Shown here piece after piece: positions 46,268 through 56,760 of a stretch of DNA of 64,000 nt; position 1 is the stretch's first letter; every line of letters begins with the position of its first letter. The notes beneath the pieces were generated by a model, which saw only the letters and a program-made list of their open reading frames with translations, was not told the DNA's origin and searched no databases. The position numbers and the translations under genes are program-made. This stretch comes from Xanthostigma xanthostigma (Eukaryota; Arthropoda; Insecta; Raphidioptera; Raphidiidae). The stretch is from contig OY754467.1 of assembly GCA_963575645.1 (NCBI GenBank), forward strand, positions 31,803,108 to 31,867,107, written 5' to 3'.

Positions 46268-49200
46268 CTGAAAATCAAATAAAAAAACGTATTTACTGCC
46301 TATTTATTCGAGCGCTCGAAAAGTTAGTTCATGTTGTTTTGGTAGCAACAACGCGCGAATTGACGATTACTTAGCTACACGAAATTTCTCGTTCTATTGC
46401 ACATAGAGATTCAATCGCAATTTCGCACATAGAAATTGCATGGTATCATGCGAATCTGCGACTTATGTTCATTGCACACATGCTACTTTTGATGATTAAA
46501 ATTGTCTTCTTAAAATAAAATCCGCAGTAGACTTACGCATATAAAGCTCTTGTCAATTTTCACTGTAAAACGGCCTTCAGACGATCAATATTTATTGTCA
46601 ATACACCAACATTATTGATTTGGAGGTCTGAGGACAAACATTAAAGAATTAGAAAAAATGGTCATATTATAATGATTTAAAGTTTGTAAACGTAACGCAT
46701 GTATATAGTTGCTATTTTACTTATTAACCTTTTCACTGCGTTAACCATCCGAAGCTGCACAGCAAAAAGTACAAGTCAACGTGCGGGAACTGCGTAACTA
46801 AGGAAAATAATTTAGACTAAATTATATTAGAAACAAACAATGTAATCAATTGTTGCTACACCGTTGACAACCCGAGTTCCTAGATGAAGCTATTTTTTAC
46901 CGCCATAGGAATGTAATAAAACTGAGGTGCGATTTTTTACTCTATCTATAGTGGAGTGAAATTAGCCGAAAACGGGCCTTATATTCGGAATAATTCCCCC
47001 CTACATATTTTTTGATGAAACCAATTGCATAGCCTCTAAATTGTGTTAAGAAAAAATGCCACCTCCAGTTTTTTCGGCAAATTGTTTTTTTTTTTTTAAT
47101 GAACAAATAACTGATAAATAAGCTACATAATGGAATATATCGAGTATAAATCGATTAAAAATTATGAAAATCTGTATACTGCCGTTTTTATGTATATGCT
47201 GAACACAAATCTGAAGTCAAATTTTCGAAATTATGAATGGTTTCTTTGTCAATTTATATGATTATCAACATGATATACTGGATGGGGCAGTTAAACTATT
47301 GATGATATTCAAAAATGTTTCAGATGAAAGTTATATTGTTCTAGAAGACCGTCATATTGGACCCTCCTATTTTATTTTTTTTTTATGGAGTCGCTGAAGC
47401 TACATCAAGGTCAACTTCACTTTTTTAACTAAAAACCCATCTTTTTTGTTTTGAATTTTAATCCGATCGAAAAATGTTCGGAATAAAATGTATTTTCTTT
47501 AACCCAAAGAACAATCATCCGAGACAAAAAATATGGGTTTCTAGTTGATGTAGCTTCAGCGCCTCCACCGAAAAAAAAATAGGAGGGTCCAGAATGACGG
47601 TCTTCTATATAACTTTCATCTAAAACATTTTTTGCTATCATCAATAGTATAAGAGCTATACTAACATTAAAGATCAGGGGCATGTTTAAAATGTTGAATC
47701 ACCTAGGCTACGAAGTGAATGCCGCTCTTTTTTACAACAATTTTTAACAAATGATTAAAAGAATTTTACACAAGTTTGCATTCTTATTCTTGTTTAGCTT
47801 TCAATTAAAATTTCCTCGAAACGTGCTGGCCCACGAGTATAAAGTTCTAATTGGTTGGCCCATTGGCAAATTCGCCCCTATTGATAATAATTTATATTGA
47901 TCATCTGAAGGTTCAGTTGTGCAAAAAAGTTTAATGATCTCGACTAGTTGAGAAATAGCAATTTTTATCTCGTTTAGTAGAACGAAAAATTCTACAACTC
48001 TCTTCTCAATAGTGACAAAGTCTCGACTTTTAACCTCTATCTCGAAATACTAGACAAGAAAATCCCGTGTCGAGATTTCTCGTCTCGACAGAAGCACTAA
48101 TTACCTACGTTAATTGAAGTTTTTACCTGTGTCATGCTGTTGAATATACGCATCCCTATGCTCGTCTAATTGCTTTGCACTACACAGTGGCGTATCGACT
48201 TCTTTGGTATTGTTGAATAAAGTATAATCGACCTGAAACAAGCAATTTTAATGGACCTCAAATAAAAAGGAGGTTATCAATTAGACATGCATATATATTA
48301 AATTATATGACCACGGTTTTGTGTTTAAAAAATTACTTAACTATTTAAAGGCACTCAAATTTAACATGGTAGCAGTAGAAACTAGAAATTGCCTCGCCAT
48401 CGATTTGATTGCGGGAATATAGTTCCATAATCTTAAATTCGGCACCATATGGAAATGTTTATAAAATCTCTTCCCCCTCTCTCTGTGTAAGGATGCGACT
48501 TCTTTTATGCAGCGAAGTCACTTGTCCTTTATATCGAGCTTTGCCCTTTTTCACATTTATGTTTTTGGTGGGATAATAACTTACCTCATACTCTCCAGTA
48601 TCTTTCTTGAAAGATACGACAGATTCAAATCGATGTCCCCAAAGTATTTCTGAAGGTAGATAACTTGACCTGGCCTGAGTAGTCATCCCTGTAGATTCGA
48701 TGACACCCTCTGAAACCATACAAATAAAGAACTATTTATTACTGCATTTTCCAAAATGCCATTTTTAAAGTTTGTCATTTTATTCTTTCAACTCTAAAAT
48801 CACATACTAGATAAGATTACCAAATAAGTTGTTAAAACTATTAATTTTAATTACATTTCGTACGATCACACATTCGATTATGTAAAAAAATACTAAAAAA
48901 TTGAAAAACCAACCATTGAGTTATATTATGATGTTCATAGTGATTCAGTGCTAAAATTATATGAAGGTAGATTGTTTAAAACCAAAAGTTGTTCAACAAA
49001 CAGCAAGAAGATCTCACAAGTCACAGGACCTGACAGCAACGCCATACCCTAGAGATTGGTGGGGATAACCCACGTCAAAGGAGTTCATGCAAATTTCAAA
49101 CAGCGTAAGATAAGCATTTTAAAGCCGTTTGTCAAAATTACGCCGTTTTTTTTTTTTTAATAGCCCTGATCTCAGTTCAGCCTTGTATAAATTCTAAGTA

Positions 49201-52200
49201 TTGGGAGGTCGTCAAGTTTTTACTTCAACAAGGGCGTCAAATTCTCCTTTCGCTCAAAGTCCCAATTAGAGGAGCACGAGGACTCCTAGATACGGCACAG
49301 TCTGGCAGACTTAGTGTGTGGAAGCAAAACAAAAATGTGTAATTCTAAGTCTTTGTGACTGTCACCGTCAATAAAATTATATAATCTTAACAAATTGTTT
49401 TTTTTTCCAAAAACAGTTATAACTATTCTTTAAGAATCTTCTTCAAACGCCTAGTTATATTTTTTTATTGAAAAGAAAGTTTCTGGTTGAATGGAATCTT
49501 ACCTAATATCACAACAATTTCAAATCTTTCCCTAAGAAGATCCGTGGCAGACAGTTGGTATAAAGGCGAAGTACTATCTATTTTATGAACAATGGTAGTT
49601 GGCCAAATGAAGAATATTTTGTCTTCTTCTCCGTCACCTCCCACCTAAAAAAGAACAATATTTTTTAATGTAATTTAAAATTATAAACAATTATGTTCCG
49701 CTTATTGTAAAATGAAGTAGAATTAACAGGAATAGGTATCTGAAAGGGTTACAGCGTATAATAATAATCAATGCTTCGCCGTCGGTAATGTCAGTTTTTG
49801 GCTATTAAGTACTCACTGCTTAGCCCTATTTATTAGCGGCGTGATGATAATTTGATATTAAAAAAAAACAAAATAAATACTTCTTATGTTTCGTTCAAAT
49901 TGCAATAATAAGTATTTTCCTCCGATTTTTAGCATTATGTATGCAACACACTCAATTTCGGACAAAGCTGAGGAAAACACCATTAATAGTAAGCCTTAAT
50001 AATGTGTCCTACTGTTATTAACAATAAGTTTTTAAAGCAATATGAAAAAATACAAACTATTTTTTTTTCATATTGTTCTACCACTTCGAAAATTTGAAAA
50101 AATGCCCGAGTATAGAGGAGTATAAAGGCATTTTCGAACAAAATTTGGTGAGTGGCACATTTCAAAAAACGTGGTCAAAAAATGATTTTAAATTTATTTC
50201 TTTTCTTAAGAATTTTAACTTTAGGTAACCAAGGGCGTAGATATTTTTTCTGAGGGGAGCGGGTAAAGCAAAAAAAAATATTTTTGCAACTTAACTTGAA
50301 AAATTTTGCCGTGTGCACATTTAGAGAACAAAAAAAAAACAAGGTCCTTTCATTTCCGAAACAAAATAGTATATTACATCACAAAGGCCGAAAGTTGAAT
50401 TTTCAGCCCTGCGCGTCATGATGCCCTTGGCTTCGTCTCGGGCTCATGACGCGAAGGGCCGAGATTTAAACTTTTAAGGCCCGTGTGGTGTATACGATTT
50501 TTCTTCATATCCGCTCGAAAGTACGTACTTTCGTCAACAGGGAGGAAAGATTGACATTTACTCCTAGTGAGAACGGCGGGAGGAAAAAATTTCTCATGCG
50601 CATTTATACTCGTAACTAGGGTTATCGCTGTCATTTAATATAATAAATAACAGGGAGTAAATGTCAAACTTTCGTCCCTGCTATAAGGGACGAAAGTACG
50701 TACCTACTTTCGATCGAGGTATGAAAAAAAAGGTCTTTTTTTTCGTTTGTTATGGCTGGGTACCTGCGTTCCTGATGAATCCTTGCGGGAGGGGTGTTAA
50801 TTACTCCCTGCACCCCTCCCATATCTACGCCCTTATAGGTAACCTTCAATAACTTTTGATGGAGTGAATTTATCGAAAAATCATAAGAGACCCTTTTTGT
50901 AGAGTGTTCAATTCCCTACAAATGTGTATTGCTCTTTGCTATATACGTTAATTTATTTCGGAGAAAAAAATTAAATATAAAAAGTGAAATAATCCCACGT
51001 TATTTAAATAAGAAATGTATCATCTTTAGGGAACGGTTTAACATGAATATTAAGAGCTATTTTTGGTCTGATATTTTTTTTTAGCCAATAAGCTAAAAAT
51101 GAAGGGGGCGCTGCAAAAAAAACAACTTGGTAAATAGCGGACACCTTAATATACAGTATACACCCACTTACACGCACCTTCAATTCCTCCTGATAGAACG
51201 GCAAGTGTTCGCCTTCGCGCGTCACCTTGTTCCGTATGAGTTGCGCTCGAACGTGCGCTTCAATGATGTGCGACTTGCGCATGTCACCGACACGGAACAT
51301 GAGACACGGCCGACTGTCGCGCAAACAAATGACGGCGTTGCGCGAGAACAGCAGTGTCTGTGTGCGTTTTTGTGGTCGCGACAATTTGGCGAACACTATG
51401 CCGACCATGAACGCTTGAATGAACACTCCCGTTATACTCTGCAAACACATCACGAATATCGCTTCGGGGCATTCTTCTGTAGTCGATCTTCCTCCATAAC
51501 CTGCACACATAATATTACTGACACTAATAATAAAGCTGGAAACGGGGATTTAATATACAGGGTGTCCCACGACATGACTGCCATAGCCTGGGACTGTGTT
51601 GCTGTGGTGATTTTAGTCAAAAATGTCTAAAGAACGCTATCCTAACTGATCTAGAAGCATTTGAAATTTTAGATAAGTAGTAGTAGGATTTCCCTACTAA
51701 TTTAAAAACTATTTAATAAAAAGAAATCGCTTTATTGAATTAGTTCCTCAAAATGTTTACCCAGTTGCTGTATACATAGTCTAGCTCTTCTTAAAATTAA
51801 AGTGGTAGATCTGCGAAGAGTCTCAGGATCAGCACGAATAAATAGTAATGGTGATTCACAGCCACTTGGTCTTTTTAATAATAGGTAACAAAAGCAACAG
51901 TCGAACCTAATACCTGCATTAGTGGGCTTACTTATTTAAAATATCAAATGCTTCTAGCTCAGTTAGGATAGCGTTCCGGGTATATGTTCATTAGACATTT
52001 TTGACCTGAAATCACCCCAGCAACACAGTTCCAGGCTACGGCAGTCATGTCGTGGAACACCCTGTATGTACAGGATGGTTTTTTTTGAAAACTTTGGACG
52101 TTTTTCTTTAAAAAAAAGTTCGAACGAAAGTTATTGAGTTTCGAGGGGGAAAATCGTTGGGACACAATAACCACCCCCACCACCTCACCCGTAGCAGGGG

Positions 52201-53372
52201 AAGGGGGTGCCTTTTGTTTTTTAAATGGGAACCCCCATTTTTTTATCTTCGAATTTTTGGAACAAAGTACCTTATGGGACGTTATAGATATGAATGGAGA
52301 GGGCTGAAAAAAAAAACGTAAGAAAAAAGCGTAAAGAAAATCTAATTACCTATATTGTAGATAAAAGCGTAAGAAAAAACGTAAAGAAAAATCTACATAT
52401 ATAATTACCTATTGATGTCTGTCCGTATAGACATAGAAAGTTGAAATTTGGCACACTTGTAATATAGGGCATGGGACAGATCCTAACGAACTCGGCTTTT
52501 TGAATTTGATCTCAGAGGGGAGCAAATTAAAAACAAAAAAGTTCGCAGAAACAGCTCCGATTTTGATGATTTTTTTTAATTTAGTTTTTTTATATTATTG
52601 AAAATCAGAAACATTTTGGGGCGGGGAACGAATTATTTATTTTGTTTAAGGGGCTAAGAGCAGTCAGAGGCATGAAAAAATTTAAAAAAAAATTTTGACA
52701 AAATTTAATTTATTTTATAAAGCTAATAATATTTCAACTTTTGACTTCACTAAATTTTCAAAAAAAAAAAAAAAATTTTGGACAAAGTTATATCTGTTGG
52801 ACCCACTTTGTGCTGGTTCATCCAAAATCGATAAAACACAGAAAAGTCTTTAGTTTAATAGTAAATCTAGGACTTTATCGAAGATTTTTTATTTATTTAT
52901 TTAAAGATGTTCATTTTCACATTAAATTCCCATTAAAAAACAAAAGTCATCCCCTCCCCCTGCTGCGGCTGGTAATATTAAAACTATCTCACCTATAGTA
53001 TGTTGAGTTTCAACACTGAACAAGAAACACGACGTGAAAGTATGAAGTTCAGTGACACAAGGCACCCATTCGACATCTTCAAGGGTAACGTTCCCGGTGA
53101 CGATGAAGCCGTGTTGTCTCTGGTAGTCGAGATCACCGTGCGTGTAAGCGATCAGCCACCAAACGCACGCGAAGCCGAGCCACGACAGCAAAAAGTTAAG
53201 AGCGAACACGAGCAACGTCCATCGCCATTGCGCATCCACCAACGTCGTGAAAATATCCTGCAAGTATCGCGTGCGACGCTTGGATACGTTACCCTGCACC
53301 ACGTTACAGTCGCCATGTTTGAATACGACGCGTTTGCGAATACGTCGTGACGATAACCGCGACTGACGATAT
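46104..53372 (-). CDS. Irk: Inward-rectifier potassium channel (Kir/Irk family), six coding exons, 5' end missing
   Basis: A tetrameric K+ channel subunit of the plasma membrane that sets resting potential and K+ transport. Exons 53372-52993, 51500-51172, 49644-49503, 48709-48585, 48232-48127 and 46267-46104 all have AG/GT borders and compatible phases, giving 414 residues and a stop. Numbering from the first visible Tyr: TM1 about 50-74, sequon NVT at 94, pore helix 111-120, filter TIGYG 125-129, TM2 about 139-165, then the cytoplasmic beta-rich domain. Kir hallmarks are present: C105 and C137 at the extracellular disulfide positions, E121 and R131 at the pore salt-bridge positions, the [16 protein letters not shown] block, and TTQARSSYL followed by EILWGHRF. 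Q155 stands where strong rectifiers have an acidic TM2 residue. The first exon begins inside a codon, so the start lies in an upstream exon not identified here. The introns hold mariner-like and hAT-like elements. Family assignment is firm; which insect Irk paralogue is not settled. Confidence 0.93.
46560..46640. repeat. GGCCTTCAGACGATCAATATT fragment
   Basis: ACGGCCTTCAGACGATCAAT with TATTTATTGTCAATA and ATTATTGATTTGGAGGTCTG pairs weakly as a hairpin, and looks like a worn MITE in the last Irk intron. Confidence 0.4.
47293..47652. mobile_element. Foldback, about 130-bp arms
   Basis: AAACTATTGATGATA, GATGAAAGTTATATTGTTCT, GGACCCTCCTATTTTATTTT and GCTGAAGCTACATCAA are mirrored at 47538-47652 (TTGATGTAGCTTCAGCGCCT, AATAGGAGGGTCC). 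The loop is about 110 bp. The minus open frame at 47429-47683 is element sequence. Confidence 0.83.
47935..48095. repeat. TCTCGACTAG / TTTCTCGTCTCGAC repeat
   Basis: Dense CTCGA, CTCG and CGAGA words (TCTCGACTAGTTGAGAAA through GTGTCGAGATTTCTCGTCTC). Related to 26866-27423. It ends 32 bp from the Irk exon at 48127, on its intron side. Confidence 0.55.
48127..48232 (-). CDS. Irk: Irk exon: [13 protein letters not shown] block
   Basis: 106 bp between TGTTTCAG and GTAAAA, phase 0 in and phase 1 out. The translation [20 protein letters not shown] followed by [15 protein letters not shown] matches the end of the Kir cytoplasmic domain, where TPLCSA is near-universal. The donor is weaker than the others (GTAAAA), but the join to the last exon keeps the frame. 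Confidence 0.9.
48585..48709 (-). CDS. Irk: Irk exon: TTQARSSYL / EILWGHRF block
   Basis: 125 bp between GGTTTCAG and GTAAGT. It encodes [34 protein letters not shown] and [21 protein letters not shown] is among the most conserved Kir stretches. The open frame runs past the donor into the intron; those extra residues are not expected in the protein. Confidence 0.93.
49503..49644 (-). CDS. Irk: Irk exon: cytoplasmic domain, DKIFFIWP block
   Basis: 142 bp between TTTTAG and GTAAGA. The translation runs [20 protein letters not shown], then a [11 protein letters not shown] motif and ERFEIVVIL, all standard Kir cytoplasmic strands. The two Asp residues of GGDGEED line up by eye with the cytoplasmic-pore acids D255 and D259 of Kir2.1. 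It enters in phase 0 and leaves one base into a Glu codon. Confidence 0.93.
50230..50835. mobile_element. hAT-like MITE in an Irk intron
   Basis: Left end CAAGGGCGTAGATATTTTTT, right end ATATCTACGCCCTTA, with the perfect 8-bp flanking repeat TAGGTAAC (50222-50229, 50836-50843). The interior holds GAAAGTACGTACTTTCG-type palindromes at 50515 and 50690. 606 bp, non-coding, inside the Irk intron between 51172 and 49644. Confidence 0.82.
51172..51500 (-). CDS. Irk: Irk exon: selectivity filter, TM2, start of cytoplasmic domain
   Basis: 329 bp between TGTGCAG and GTAAGT. It completes the filter glycine and continues [15 protein letters not shown], with C137 as the second disulfide cysteine, then TM2 ([20 protein letters not shown]). 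The Gln in VFIQAF aligns by eye with the acidic rectification-controller residue of Kir2.1 (D172). The PIP2-contact stretch [14 protein letters not shown] follows, then the conserved [20 protein letters not shown]. It ends in phase 0 after QEELKVR. Confidence 0.95.
51558..52064 (-). mobile_element. Mariner-like deletion derivative in an Irk intron
   Basis: Inverted ends CAGGGTGTCCCACGACATGA with CTGCCATAGCCTGG, flanked by TA on both sides; arms of about 115 bp. The TA target and CAGGGTG-type end fit the Tc1/mariner-IS630 group. The interior keeps the last 49 codons of a transposase (51881-51732, minus), so the element arose by internal deletion. It lies in the Irk intron between exons 52993 and 51500. 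Confidence 0.88.
51732..51881 (-). pseudogene. Transposase C-terminus remnant (Tc1/mariner-like)
   Basis: 49 codons and TAA. The translation begins [20 protein letters not shown] and ends [19 protein letters not shown] short helix with CI and a GGHFE-like motif right before the stop is typical of Tc1/mariner-like transposase ends. The catalytic domain is absent. It is coding-like and unbroken over this stretch, which suggests a fairly recent deletion derivative. Confidence 0.7.
52065..52300. repeat. TACAGGATGGTTTTTTTTG repeat
   Basis: Directly abuts the mariner-like element, sharing its right TA. It reads GTACAGGATGGTTTTTTTTG, CCACCCCCACCACCTCACCC and GGGAACCCCCATTTTTTTAT. Probably an older repeat that received the mariner-like insertion. 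Class unknown. Confidence 0.5.
52390..52620 (+). repeat. GTTGAAATTTGGCACACTTG repeat in an Irk intron
   Basis: TGATGTCTGTCCGTATAGAC, AGTTGAAATTTGGCACACTT and ATCTCAGAGGGGAGCAAATT resemble a common repeat class. A short tandem (AAAGCGTAAGAAAAA.CGTAA) lies just before it at 52310-52395. Class unknown. Confidence 0.45.
52993..53372 (-). CDS. Irk: Irk exon: cytoplasmic N-terminus, TM1, pore helix
   Basis: 380 bp, entered through an AATTGCAG acceptor and left through G/GTGAG. The first base completes a codon from the missing upstream exon, followed by 126 codons and one G. The translation starts [20 protein letters not shown], the basic Kir N-terminal block, then [15 protein letters not shown], the slide-helix region before TM1. 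TM1 is rich in Trp and Leu and ends AYTHGDL. The exon closes on [11 protein letters not shown], splitting the filter glycine across the splice. There is no in-frame ATG ahead of TM1, so this cannot be the initiating exon. Confidence 0.93.
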
Positions 53373-54944
53373 CTGCAATTAATTAATTATTATTTAATCA
53401 AAAATTTCCTGTTTAGTTGAAAGAGATTTATTTGGTTGAGGAACAATTGAAAAATAAGCTTTACCAGAGTATCGCTTGTGGCCAACGTTTCGAAAAATAT
53501 ACTTTCATCCCCAGGGCCTCAAGCTATACTTATAATTCCTATAAGCACTGGTTGACACCGAGTTGGGAGGATAAAGGCCGACTTAACCATTGTACCACCG
53601 GCTTTAGAAGGGAAGTCGAGATTGGGCGATCATTCAGGGTGTTGGTCCAAAAGGCCAATGGAAGATTAGATTTTTTCTATTACGAATCAAAATCGTTGTA
53701 TAAAGCTACAAGTTGATTTACAATATCAACACAAAATAGTCATATATCACGATCTAATATTTTTTTACAAAAAGCTGTTCTAAAAACATAATTATTTTTA
53801 CAAATATTAAGAGCACTGTGGTTTTTGGTAGACTGTTGCAGTTAGGTAAAAATAAATTGATAGCTGACTTTATAAACCATAGACTAGTCAAATTACTGAA
53901 ACAAATAGGAAAATTGGGGGGAAAAATGTTGTGGGGCGATTAAAAGTACCTTGTGTGGGACGTCATGTCGGCCCTGTATTAGAGGTACAATAAGCACAGT
54001 GCTTTGGGTCCAGTAGGTTACTATGGGTAACGAAACTGAATAAATATCAAAAGAGATATTAAATATATCCAGCAAAATCTGTCAAGTGCGAGAATAACTC
54101 GCACGTCAAGAGTTCTGTATTTAACTAACATTAATAAAAATATATTATCTAATGTATAATAAACTTACTAATAAATAATACATTATACATTATTAATATA
54201 AGCAGGAAAAAAACTGCGAAACAGAGATTATAATAAAACGTCGTAGTTAAGTTAGATAGATATTTTAAAATGAAAATACAACCTTTTAAAAGATTCCATT
54301 CCATGTTTCACACCGCATAACGTTTAAAATTTTCCAAAAAAACTACAAATAACAAGCTAAAATGATTATTGTATCTTTTCAAATCAAAAACAACAAGCAT
54401 AATGAGTTGGTAGCTTTCATCAAAACAGTAAATACATAAGATCTAGACTTGGGATTAGACATATATACCTATACAGCAGGTCATCGTCAAGAGTATTTCA
54501 GTACCGACTAAATAAACGTAGAATTAAAAATAACACAAGTGCCCAACGTCCCGCTAGCGCCTAAAACACACAATTTGCCAAACGTTTTTCATCGATAACA
54601 CAAATGAATTGAAAGATAAGAATACCCGGCCCAATATAAAAAAGGTGCTTTCACATCATCGACGCAAGAAAGTAAACTAGCGTCGCAGTGCAGAACCCCG
54701 CCGACAAAATAGTGCTGTTGTTAATACATGCATTTTTGTATAATGCGTGGCTATATGCGTTATATTATTGAGTTAAGTTGTAAAACACTGTTGGATAATG
54801 AGAGATCAATTTTTAAAGTTGGATTCACGTCGAGAACAACTAGTTCACATTGTCTTTAAGGTGGGTATCCGTTAATCCCAAACGATATTAATTTTCGTCA
54901 AATATATTGTATTTATCTTTCACAAGTTAAAATCACTCAGTCGA

Positions 54945-55090
54945 TCAGTGAATGCCCAAAATCGTGATTTTTTAATACATACTCGTATCTTGGAAACTAT
55001 TGCACTTAGATATATGAAATCTGTAATACTGCTTCTTTGTGGTAGCTGTAATCGTCCTGTAAAAATGCAGTTCTGTAACGTAACTAACCT
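54945..55090 (-). repeat. CAGGGGGATTAATACTACCATA repeat, copy 2
   Basis: The plus strand shows GAATGCCCAAAATCGTGATT, ACTCGTATCTTGGAAACTAT and AATACTGCTTCTTTGTGGTA, the reverse of 37470-37620. The overlapping small open frame is repeat sequence. Confidence 0.68.
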
Positions 55091-56539
55091 CAGAGATAGA
55101 GAAGGCCAAAAGGGGTTTGAAATGGTCCGTGTAAATACAGTGCACAGTTATTGCCAGAACTTGTCCGGCACATCCCGTACACTTTGATACATATCAATTT
55201 CATCATTGCAGTACTTATAGTTAAGCTTGAAAGCTATGACGAACGAACAGACAGAATAGTGAAGGCGTCAGGATTCTTCACCCTTTGAATACGGAAACCT
55301 AAGAATTATCTGCAAAGTCGTGGTGTGAACGCAACCATATTTCAATATAATAATATTATCTCATGTGTAACAAAATTTGGCACCCATTACCATAATATTC
55401 AATTAGCCGTAGCATACTCAGCTCGCAACATATTTTCTCTAAGCAGATATGTGCTCATAAAAGATTTGTTTTATTTGAGCAGCGATTTTGAGCCGTACAT
55501 TATTTAAAGAAATACCTATATATTTTTGTTTTAATACATGATAGTTAATCTGTTGAGAAAATTAAAAAAAAAATAATACATCCTCCTGTGAGATACCTAC
55601 CGCTACAAAAAGCTTTATAATTGTTAACTTTGTTAAGGTAGTGAAACGGATTTTTTAATTTTTCACAATCTGTGTAACCAGATATTAACAATCAAAATGT
55701 GCATAATTAACATGCTGCAGGTATCTAAATCAAGTATAATAGAAAACGAGTACATTCCAGAATAGGTATCTCGAAAATAGTTCTTAGTATATTTCTTAAA
55801 AACTAATGCATTGCAAATTAAAAATCATATTTTCTTTAATTTCTGAATTTCTTTACCGATTTGTTAAAAAATATAGATGTTTAAAATAAAAATACTTGCA
55901 ATTTATTGTAATTGTATATATTTGTATATTAAAGCTTAGATATGCTGAGAACAGTCTCTTTCAAAAATGCACGGAGAATCTCTAACTGTTGGTACTTACT
56001 ACTATTTTTGTCTACGACTGTCGCGAGTGAACTACTTTAGGTTACAGTTGTATTTTTTTCCATTTTCAGTACAAATTTTGAAAACATGTATGAGAAAAAC
56101 TTAAATTTATGTATCAAATATCAGTCTAGCTCTTGGTATTAACCATATCTCTAAGTTAAAGGCAATTTCAGCACGCTTTTCACTTAAAAAATAATAAAAA
56201 GGTACAAACGTAGTTAAAAGTTAAAAACACTATTCTCTTCTAAAAAGTTTATTATGAAATATTTATTGAGTTAAATATTTTACTTATAACAATATCTTTT
56301 ACGGCAGCAAATAACGCATTATTTCAGGATTGAAAATTTGAACTTCCCAGTACAGTACGGTGTAATGGGTCCAAAAACGAAATCAAAATGTTTTACTACC
56401 CAATTTTTACACTACTTTTGAAAATATGTCGAGGTGTGTATATGTATTTGTCTGAATGTACGTACGTACGTGCTCATTTCTTTCTAAGACAAAATCAGAG
56501 AATACAAAATGATATAAGTAATCATGTTACAATAACAAT

Positions 56540-56760
56540 CGACGCGTACTAACATAAATATAATTTGAAGGAATTTTCTTCAAAATTGGTCCACTCGTTT
56601 TTTAACCAAAAAAGCTAAAAAAATAGATGTTACACGAATAAAAAACTTTATCGATTTCGTCAGTGTGTCAATCGATGCGTGTTAACGTCATTTTGATCCG
56701 AAGGAAATTTTATCAAAATGTGTTCAACCGTTTTTCTGTTTAAACAAAAAGCCTGCAAAA
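56540..56760. repeat. Degenerate tandem, about 130-bp units
   Basis: CAATCGACGCGTACTAACAT through AACCAAAAAAGC and CAATCGATGCGTGTTAACGT through AAACAAAAAGC are two diverged units with the same order of words, as in RTE-like 3' regions. Confidence 0.55.

Noticed and set aside
51127-51630. 167-codon plus-strand open frame
   Set aside because: Antisense shadow of the Irk exon 51172-51500.
53000-53350. 116-codon plus-strand open frame
   Set aside because: Antisense shadow of the Irk exon 52993-53372.
53417-53716. 99-codon plus-strand open frame next to the first Irk exon
   Set aside because: No recognised motif, no splice support, and AT-rich codon use like the flanks. It could be revisited with transcript data.
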